From contig NZ_JABBXF010000010.1 in the NCBI RefSeq assembly GCF_013030945.1, positions 124,001-188,000 on the forward strand: DNA of 64,000 nucleotides, written 5' to 3'. The notes under the pieces were generated by a model. That model ran no database searches and was not told where the DNA came from. It saw nothing but the letters and a program-made list of their open reading frames with translations. A program made the translations under genes and the position numbers. Positions 57,913 through 64,000 of the stretch are shown here, piece after piece. This stretch comes from Streptomyces morookaense (GTDB lineage Bacteria > Actinomycetota > Actinomycetes > Streptomycetales > Streptomycetaceae). Every line of letters starts with the position of its first letter. Within the stretch, counting starts at the first letter, position 1.

Positions 57913-60111
57913 GTGACAACCCCTCAACCACAGGCACCGGGCGACAGCGCCGCGCCCGCACACGATGCACCGCCAGCCCCCTCGGACGTCCCCGCTGAAA
58001 CCGACAGCAAAGCGGGCAGCGACACACCCGCCGACACGACGGAGCCACAAGGTGGCGAAGGCGATGAGCACATCGGCTCCGGGAACGACGCGTCCGAGGC
58101 CACCGCTCAACTCGGCCAGGGCACCCAGCGCCACGGTCATCTGCGTCATGCCTCCGCCAACATCGGCGCCGATTACGTCGGTGGGAACAAATACGTCTTC
58201 CTCCTCGGCGGGCGCCGCGAACGCCTGCGCCCGGTCTCGCCGCTCCTGATCGAGCGGGTGCGCTTCGCGTTCGAGGCACCACCCCGGTGGGACGAAATCC
58301 GGGAGTGCCTACGCCTGCACCGCGTCATTCTGTTGCGCAGTGCAGCCGGACACGGCAAGACCGCGGCAGCCGTCCGGCTGCTGATCGGTGCGGGCGACGG
58401 GCCCATCTACCACCTGGAACGATCCGTGGACTTCAGCTCGCTCATCGAGCGGTTGGAGAACGGCTTCGGCGAGGCGGGCATCGAGCCAGGCGCGGGGTTC
58501 CTGTTGGACAAGCCGGACGACATCGCCAACCTGCACGGCGAGCTGCTTCAAAGCCTGGAAACCGCGCTGCTGGGCGCCCAGGCGACCATGGTGGTCACCG
58601 TCCCCGCCACCGAACTCTCCGACAGCGAGTTGCTGTCGCACGTGAAGGATCTGCCCGCGCCGGAACGTATCCAGGGCATTGTGTCCCGCTACCTCGACTG
58701 GAAGCTGGGTGGCCCCGCGAGTACGGAGTTGCAGGCGCAGCCCGATGTCAGAACCCTTGTTGATTCCTTTCTAGTGGCCTCTCCCACGTGCAAGGCAGCC
58801 GCTGAGCTGGCCTCCGCCCTCTGCGACGAATACCAGTCCGGCAAGTTGTCCGTGGACCGGATCAGGGCCCGGCTCGACCGTCTGGAGGCGGAGAACTTCG
58901 AAATCTGGGCCGAGGGCCTCACCGACCCCGCGTTGCGCTGCTTCGCCATCGCGCTCGCTGCCCTGAACGGCCTGCCCCACGAGGACATTGCCGAAGCGGC
59001 CCGGGCACTCCTTGCCCGGCTGGACGCCGACGCCAGATCGCGTGAGCAGAACGCCGCACGCAGCGCACCGACCCGCGACCCGTTCGCGTGGCCCCGCCGC
59101 AAGCTCCTCACGAGGTTGCGGGCCCATCGCCCGGTCAACGGCCCCGAAGACGACACCGAAAACCTCGAATATCTCGACCCCGAGTATCCCAAGCTCGTGC
59201 TGCGGCACGCTTGGTACGAGTACGCGATCCAGCATGTCCTGCTCGACTGGTTCCGCGACCTGGCCAGGAACCCGGCCGCCCAGGTGCGGATCTATGCCGC
59301 CATGGCGCTCGGCGGTCTGCTGCCGAAGTCCTGGGGATATCTCCAGGACCGCGTCCTCAGGCGCTGGTCATGGGACAGGGACGCGCGCCTGCGTGCCGCG
59401 GTCGCCTACGCCTTGGTCGCCGCTGGCGGTACCGACCGGCTGCAGCCGCAGATCAATGCCCTGACAACCGCTTTGTACGCCGATCCTTCCCGCCCGCTGG
59501 GGCAGGCGACGGCGGCCCGGATCCACGGCCTGTGCCCCGGTGGCATGGAGACCGATGACAGCGTACGGGCCCTCATGCGGCTGGCGACCGTGGACCATGT
59601 CAAGGTCGCCGTGGCAGTCGGCGACGCCTTCGCCGACCTGGTGGCCGACGACCGCCGGCTGGCGCCGACGGTGCTGACCGCTCTATGGGACGGAATCGCC
59701 GACAGCCGCACCCGTCCCACCTCCCTCCTCGCCTTCCTGATCGTCGCCGCCTCGCTGGTAGTGGAGACCGCCGCAGACGGACCGGAGGGATGGCCGGTCC
59801 TGCTCCACCTGGCGACCGTCATCGAACCCGTGCAGCAGCCCTTGGTGCTTCTGTGGCGTGAGGCTCTCGGCGATGCCTCTCTCAACCGCGAGGCCCAACA
59901 GGTGCTACGTGGCTGGGCCGGGATCGCGGAACGCAACACCGGGCTGCAGCGGGTCCTCCTGGACCTGCTCGCCGGCGTGGTTCACGGCGACATGCGTTGC
60001 GGACGCATCGTCCGGCGCTGTGTGCAGGACTGGACCGACCGCGACAACCTTGCCCCGCTCACGACGGTCGCCGGGTCCGTCCATCACATGTTGCTTCGAG
60101 AAGGGGTCTGA
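57913..60111 (+). CDS. STAND-like P-loop NTPase
   Basis: 732 residues. The first 80 are disordered (Pro/Asp/Glu/Gly-rich). At 81-100 SANIGADYVGGNKYVFLLGG resembles the tail motif of the preceding protein. Walker A is SAAGHGKT (143-150) and a Walker B-like strand is ATMVVTVPATE. The C-terminal 350 residues are helical repeats of HEAT/TPR character (RIYAAMALGGLLPKSW, RLRAAVAYALVAAGG, VKVAVAVGDAFADLVADD). NTPase plus repeat sensor is the layout of STAND proteins that work in bacterial immunity and programmed death. GTG 57913 lacks a strong ribosome site, so translation may depend on the upstream gene. Confidence 0.75.
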   Translation: MTTPQPQAPGDSAAPAHDAPPAPSDVPAETDSKAGSDTPADTTEPQGGEGDEHIGSGNDASEATAQLGQGTQRHGHLRHASANIGADYVGGNKYVFLLGGRRERLRPVSPLLIERVRFAFEAPPRWDEIRECLRLHRVILLRSAAGHGKTAAAVRLLIGAGDGPIYHLERSVDFSSLIERLENGFGEAGIEPGAGFLLDKPDDIANLHGELLQSLETALLGAQATMVVTVPATELSDSELLSHVKDLPAPERIQGIVSRYLDWKLGGPASTELQAQPDVRTLVDSFLVASPTCKAAAELASALCDEYQSGKLSVDRIRARLDRLEAENFEIWAEGLTDPALRCFAIALAALNGLPHEDIAEAARALLARLDADARSREQNAARSAPTRDPFAWPRRKLLTRLRAHRPVNGPEDDTENLEYLDPEYPKLVLRHAWYEYAIQHVLLDWFRDLARNPAAQVRIYAAMALGGLLPKSWGYLQDRVLRRWSWDRDARLRAAVAYALVAAGGTDRLQPQINALTTALYADPSRPLGQATAARIHGLCPGGMETDDSVRALMRLATVDHVKVAVAVGDAFADLVADDRRLAPTVLTALWDGIADSRTRPTSLLAFLIVAASLVVETAADGPEGWPVLLHLATVIEPVQQPLVLLWREALGDASLNREAQQVLRGWAGIAERNTGLQRVLLDLLAGVVHGDMRCGRIVRRCVQDWTDRDNLAPLTTVAGSVHHMLLREGV

Positions 60112-60112
60112 C

Positions 60113-61831
60113 ATGACGTCCGTGCTTCCGCTGATCCTCGGCGTGGAGCCGGTGCCACGCAGCCAGTGGGGGCCGGTACGGGCCCGCAACCGGAATGTCG
60201 CCGTGGTGTACGCCACCGCCGCCGGTGAACTGGACCTCGCCGGTTCTACCACGCTCACCTGGAAAGACAAGATCCTCGGCAAGTATCTGACCCGCTTCGA
60301 GGTCAGCGTGGGCGACCACCGCCGCAAGGCCCAGCTCGTCACTTCCCCGCTCACTTGCAGTGACGGCTCGCACCGGTTCGATGCCACGCTCGACCTCGGG
60401 TTCCGTGTGCACGACCCGCTCGAGATCGTACGGCGCAACGTCACCGACGCCCTGCCCGTCGTCTACAGCCACCTGATTCCCCGGCTCCGGGCGGAAGCTC
60501 GCAGGTTCGGCATCGAGGATGCGGCCGGGGCCGAGGATCACCTGAACCGGCTTTTCGCTCACGGCATATCGTTGCCCGAGGGCATCACCATCTACCACTG
60601 TTCAGTAGTGATCGAGCCCGACGAGGCGGCTCGCAGCCACATCGCGGCCCTGACAACGGCTCGCCGACAGGCCGCCATAGCCCGTGGCGCCCACGAGGCA
60701 CAGGTTGCCGCGGCCCGCACGGATCAGGCGTTGCTGGACATCCAGCAAGACGGCGAACTGGCCCGGCAAGCCCAACGGAAGGCGGCGTTGGGAAATATGA
60801 GTGTCGACCTCGAGGGCGTACTCAAACAGCACTTGGTCATGCACCCTGAGGACACCGCACAGGTGGCCGAGCTGCTGGCGCGCGCCGAGGCGGAGCACAC
60901 GGCACGAACCGATCTCCAGGCGCAGCGGTGGGACCAGATGTTCCGCTTCATGGTGGAGAAGGACATGATCCGTCCCGCCGATCTCCCGATGCTGGGCGGC
61001 ACGGTACCCGCAGGGCTCCAAGCGCTTGCCCCGAAACAACTCGCCGATCCCCCTGGCCTGCCGAGCACAGCGGCGCCGATGCCGACTGCTCCCCAGCCTC
61101 CGAAGCCCGTGATCTGGGGCGGCCTGGCCGCGCAGCACGGCAACCCGTCCGGCGGTGCCCCGGACGCCCCCGTCCGGCAGCTGCCGGTCTATCTGTTGAT
61201 CGACACCTCGGCCGATGCCCAGCCGTTCATGGACGGTCTGAACGCCGCACTGTACGACCTGCACTCGGCGCTCATCGCAGACCAGGATGCCTCCGCCGGT
61301 ATCCGACTGGCCGCACTCGCCTTCAACGAACAGTCGCACGTTCTGACGCAGTTGTCGCCGGTCGCCTCGGTCGATCACCTCACCCGCCTGACTGCTTCCG
61401 GCCGCGCCCGCTACAGCGCCGCCTTCGACGGACTGACGGCCTTGCTGTCGGCCGACGTCGACGCGCTCAAGACATCCGGTCACCGGGTCCAACGGCCCGT
61501 CGCGTTCTTCCTCGGCACAAGCGGCCCGAGCGACGATACGGCGGTCTGGGGCAGCGCCCGGGACCGGTTGGCCGGTCACCGCTACGCGCCCACCGTCATT
61601 GCGTGCGGCCTGGGCAGCACGACGCCAAGCGCAGTGCTGCGGATTGCAGAGCAGCCCGAGATCGCGTTTCGGGGGAAGTCGAACGCCTCCGTCGCCGATC
61701 AGGTCAGGGGCTTTTCCCGCCTGCTGTGCAACACCGTGCTGGGCCTCGGCCGCGGGCTGCGTTTCGGCGGATGGGACCTCGTCGTGGAATGCCCGGCCGG
61801 CCTGCTGCCCGCCTCTCCGACGCACAACTGA
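60113..61831 (+). CDS. SPFH/band-7-like protein fused to a degenerate vWA domain
   Basis: 572 residues. The N-terminal half (KYLTRFEVSVGDHRRKAQLV, CSDGSHRFDATLDLGFRVHD, then a long Ala/Gln/Glu-rich helix 190-300 with ARGAHEAQVAAARTDQALL) has the strand-then-coiled-coil look of SPFH proteins, without a clear membrane anchor. From about 375 a vWA-like domain follows: LPVYLLIDTSADAQPFMDGL, where DxSxS has become DTSAD, and FFLGTSGPSD where the MIDAS Asp is lost. Metal binding is therefore doubtful. ATG 60113 is one base after the NTPase stop. Confidence 0.65.
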   Translation: MTSVLPLILGVEPVPRSQWGPVRARNRNVAVVYATAAGELDLAGSTTLTWKDKILGKYLTRFEVSVGDHRRKAQLVTSPLTCSDGSHRFDATLDLGFRVHDPLEIVRRNVTDALPVVYSHLIPRLRAEARRFGIEDAAGAEDHLNRLFAHGISLPEGITIYHCSVVIEPDEAARSHIAALTTARRQAAIARGAHEAQVAAARTDQALLDIQQDGELARQAQRKAALGNMSVDLEGVLKQHLVMHPEDTAQVAELLARAEAEHTARTDLQAQRWDQMFRFMVEKDMIRPADLPMLGGTVPAGLQALAPKQLADPPGLPSTAAPMPTAPQPPKPVIWGGLAAQHGNPSGGAPDAPVRQLPVYLLIDTSADAQPFMDGLNAALYDLHSALIADQDASAGIRLAALAFNEQSHVLTQLSPVASVDHLTRLTASGRARYSAAFDGLTALLSADVDALKTSGHRVQRPVAFFLGTSGPSDDTAVWGSARDRLAGHRYAPTVIACGLGSTTPSAVLRIAEQPEIAFRGKSNASVADQVRGFSRLLCNTVLGLGRGLRFGGWDLVVECPAGLLPASPTHN

Positions 61832-61892
61832 CCCCCTCATCCACCTGGGCCGCCGCTAGGGCCGTGCGGCCTCCGACATGAAGGACTCATCA

Positions 61893-62567
61893 GTGTCCGG
61901 AAACAGCGGAACTCTCCTGCCGATCTACGTCATGGCGGACGAATCAGGTTCCATGAACGGGAACATGCCGGCCCTCAACGCGGGCTTGGCGCACCTGCAC
62001 CTCAAGCTGCTCGCCGCGCCGATGGCCGCGGCCAAGGTGCGCTTCTCGGTGCTCGGCTTCGCCGACGACGCAGTGCAGCGCATGCCTCTGGTCGATCTCC
62101 GGCAGCAGAGTGAGATCCCACAGCTCATTGCCCGCGGCACGACGAGCTACGAGGCAGCCTTCCAAGAACTGCTGAACCGCATCCCACAGGACGTCGACCG
62201 GTTGAAGGCCGATGGCTACAAGGTGCACCGGCCCGCCGTGTTCTTCATGACCGACGGCCTGCCCAACAGCGATGAGGACTGGATCAGCACCCATCGGCGC
62301 CTGACCGACCGGTCCGTCACCAAGGCAGCGCCCAACATCATCTCGTGCGGAATCGGCGACGCCGATGCACAGACCATCCAGCTGATCGCCACCAACCCGA
62401 ATTTCGCGTTCGTCTCGGACGGCGACCGGGTCGGCGACGCCATCTCCTCGTTCTGCGCCGCGCTCACCCAGAGCGTCATCAACTCCGGCACCGCCATGGC
62501 CAACGGTCAGGCCGAACTGATCGTGGAGCCGCCCACCGGCTTCCGCATGGTCGTCGACGAGATCTGA
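61893..62567 (+). CDS. vWA-domain protein, TerY-like
   Basis: 224 residues, a complete vWA domain: MIDAS motif ADESGSMNG (15-23), GTTSYEAAFQEL for the second ligand and FFMTDGLPNSDEDW for the Asp. C-terminal AELIVEPPTGFRMVVDE extends beyond the fold. TerY is the metal-binding vWA partner in Ter-linked kinase-phosphatase systems. GTG 61893 is chosen because AAGGA lies seven bases ahead; ATG 61878 lacks a ribosome site. Followed one base later by the phosphatase gene. Confidence 0.85.
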   Translation: MSGNSGTLLPIYVMADESGSMNGNMPALNAGLAHLHLKLLAAPMAAAKVRFSVLGFADDAVQRMPLVDLRQQSEIPQLIARGTTSYEAAFQELLNRIPQDVDRLKADGYKVHRPAVFFMTDGLPNSDEDWISTHRRLTDRSVTKAAPNIISCGIGDADAQTIQLIATNPNFAFVSDGDRVGDAISSFCAALTQSVINSGTAMANGQAELIVEPPTGFRMVVDEI

Positions 62568-62568
62568 C

Positions 62569-63693
62569 ATGGAGCCGACTCACCACACATCGCCCGAACG
62601 CCACAGCGCAACCACGGACGAATGGATGCAGCCGTACCTCCTCGGCGGCCTGGACCCGACCGTCGAACCACAACCCCAGCCCCAGCCCCAGCCCCAGCCC
62701 CAGCCCCAGCCCCAGCCGGTGAACGACCTCGCACCGCGCGGCCTGCTCCAGCTGCCGGCGCCGTACCGGCCCGCGCCCGTGACGGGACCGTCACGGGACC
62801 CGGCGAACGGTACGGACTGGCAGCCGATCACCGTGGGCACCCCTTGCCTCCAGTTCGAGCCACGCCCCCCGAGGACCATCTCCTATCGGCCCGACGCCGT
62901 CTGCGACGGCTGGTCCACGGAGCACCTGACGGTGCGCCTTGCATCGGTGCGCGGGTACGCCCATCGCCACGACGGTCGTCCACGCGAGGACGACGCGGCG
63001 GTCGCCTACCACGAGCCCACCGGGACCGTTCTGTTTGCCGTCGCCGACGGGGTGTCGTCAGCGACTGAGCCGTACATCGGTGCAACTTTGGCCTGCCGAA
63101 CGGCCATTGACGACCTCACCTACCAGCTCGACGAAGGGCACGGGGTAGACCTGGTCCGCACCGTCCGGGCGGCGGCCTGGCAACTGGCCGCCCGCGTCGC
63201 AGGTGCCGGACGACAGGCCACCGCGGAGCACAGCCAGGAGGCCGAGCGACGGTACGCCACAACGCTGGTGGCAGGCACAGTCAGCACGGGACAGCATGGT
63301 GTTCCCGAGGTGTCGCTTGTACAGGCGGGGGACTCCGGTGCCTGGCTGCTCCACAGAGGCAGCGGGTATTTCGAACGGCTGCTGACGACGAAGGATTCCA
63401 CCGGAGAAGATGTGCTCTCGTCCGCCGTGACTCCGTTGCCCCGCGTATCGGCAACACTCCAGCCCATACACGTGAGGTTGCTCCCGGACAGCGTGCTGCT
63501 GGTCGGCAGCGACGGCTTCGGTGACCCGCTGGGCGACGGCACGGGTGACGTAGCCCATTTGTTCGCGCATCACTTGCGAACTCCTCCGCCTACTCACGGT
63601 GTGGCCCACCTGCTCGACTTCTCCCGGGAGACCTTCGACGACGACCGCACCCTGCTGGCCGTCTGGCCGCGGCATCTGTTGCCCGGCGAGTGA
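62569..63693 (+). CDS. PP2C-family Ser/Thr phosphatase
   Basis: 374 residues. After a disordered lead with nine Pro-Gln pairs (about 34-51) the PP2C domain starts near 125: GRPREDDAAVAYHE and VLFAVADGVSSATEP hold the metal Asp residues, VSLVQAGDSGAWLL, LLVGSDGFGDPLG and FDDDRTLLAVW complete the site. It should remove phosphates placed by the kinase encoded next. The Pro-Gln tract is coded by a hexanucleotide repeat (62672-62716) that can change length in frame. ATG 62569 is one base after the vWA stop. Confidence 0.88.
   Translation: MEPTHHTSPERHSATTDEWMQPYLLGGLDPTVEPQPQPQPQPQPQPQPQPVNDLAPRGLLQLPAPYRPAPVTGPSRDPANGTDWQPITVGTPCLQFEPRPPRTISYRPDAVCDGWSTEHLTVRLASVRGYAHRHDGRPREDDAAVAYHEPTGTVLFAVADGVSSATEPYIGATLACRTAIDDLTYQLDEGHGVDLVRTVRAAAWQLAARVAGAGRQATAEHSQEAERRYATTLVAGTVSTGQHGVPEVSLVQAGDSGAWLLHRGSGYFERLLTTKDSTGEDVLSSAVTPLPRVSATLQPIHVRLLPDSVLLVGSDGFGDPLGDGTGDVAHLFAHHLRTPPPTHGVAHLLDFSRETFDDDRTLLAVWPRHLLPGE
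62672..62716 (+). repeat. In-frame CCCCAG hexanucleotide repeat in the PP2C gene
   Basis: About seven consecutive CCCCAG units code for alternating Pro and Gln. Six-base steps keep the frame, so slippage would alter linker length without breaking the protein. Confidence 0.85.
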
Positions 63694-63702
63694 GGGGAGT
63701 CC

Positions 63703-64000
63703 ATGACGAACTACATCGACCAGGACCTGCTCACCCTCGGGGACGAGCCGCTCGGCAAGGGCGGGCAAGGCAAGGTATGGGAGGTCAAGGGACGACTCAT
63801 CAATGGCACCTGGCCTGTGGCCTTCAAGGAGTACTCATCGCCGCAGAGCATCAACGTCGCCGCTCTGGAAAAGATGGTGGACTTCGTCCCAACGCTGCCT
63901 TCGGCCATGGGTCGGTGGTGGTGCGAGCGCAGTTCATGGCCGGTGGCCGTGGTGGCGCGAGACGGCCGACCAGCAGGGTTCCTGATGCGTCAGCTCCCCG
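63703..64000 (+). CDS. Ser/Thr protein kinase, N-terminal part (runs off the window)
   Basis: The first 99 codons are visible. GDEPLGKGGQGKVWEV is the Gly-rich ATP loop and WPVAFKEYSS carries the subdomain II Lys; AVVARDGRPAGFLMRQLP leads into the hinge. The catalytic loop lies beyond the window. It begins nine bases after the PP2C stop, with GGGGAG before the ATG. With the vWA and PP2C genes it makes the kinase of a TerY-phosphorylation triad. Confidence 0.85.
   Translation, partial: MTNYIDQDLLTLGDEPLGKGGQGKVWEVKGRLINGTWPVAFKEYSSPQSINVAALEKMVDFVPTLPSAMGRWWCERSSWPVAVVARDGRPAGFLMRQLP

Overview
The window reads as chromosomal DNA of a Streptomyces or a very close relative. GC is very high, codon third positions are strongly G/C, GTG starts are common, and so are ATGA/GTGA stop-start overlaps. 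The gene content is typical of that genus: futalosine menaquinone genes, a stand-alone GroEL with CIRCE operators, a CdgB-type diguanylate cyclase, DasR-type amino-sugar genes and a 2-methylisoborneol-synthase-like terpene cyclase. I found no rRNA, tRNA, CRISPR array or intact insertion sequence.

Region by region. 1-13.5 kb is housekeeping: a MarR regulator (cut by the window edge), a purine-type NCS2 permease, a DUF2530 protein, a CtpE-like P-type ATPase, a decayed HTH/DUF5753 regulator, a sacsin/Hsp90-like ATPase, a DUF3027 protein, an MFS transporter, a DUF2771 lipoprotein, mqnB-mqnD and a cold-shock protein. 13.7-24.5 kb holds a HAD hydrolase, small membrane proteins, a helicase-associated protein next to an XPB-type helicase, a HelD-like RNA polymerase helicase, cutC, an HD hydrolase and a DUF4031 pair. 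24.6-27.9 kb is a MurNAc unit (RpiR/MurR regulator, murQ, PTS EIIBC). 27.9-32.3 kb carries groEL behind two CIRCE copies, a CspA protein, a MoaD/ThiS protein and thrC behind a SAM-I riboswitch. 32.4-36.7 kb has compatible-solute genes (gpgS, otsA, otsB) around a lipoprotein with an HNH-like core.

37-43.8 kb is an amino-sugar region: a lipoprotein sugar-binding protein, an SIS sugar isomerase, nagK-nagA with a DasR-like operator, a PfkB kinase and a class II aldolase. Together the last five could take N-acetylhexosamines, including GalNAc, down to triose phosphates. 43.8-48.7 kb holds a membrane-anchored CBM-like protein, cdgB with a His-rich insertion, a flavin reductase, arfB and a TerD protein.

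From about 48.8 kb the content becomes accessory. A compact, translationally coupled ACP - ketosynthase - ketosynthase-like - adenylating enzyme - thioesterase II - aldo/keto reductase operon (49.9-54.9 kb) has the look of a small uncharacterised biosynthetic cluster, with a methyltransferase on one side and a terpene cyclase on the other. The right end (57.1-64.0 kb, running off the window) is a tight operon with less extreme third-position GC: a class III cyclase-like protein, a P-loop STAND-like NTPase, an SPFH-like/degenerate vWA protein, an intact vWA protein, a PP2C phosphatase and a Ser/Thr kinase. The vWA-PP2C-kinase part matches the TerY-phosphorylation triad. With the cyclase-like and NTPase genes it is the best candidate here for an undescribed signalling or anti-phage conflict system.

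A family of hairpin-forming intergenic repeats recurs at least six times, usually at 3' ends of genes.
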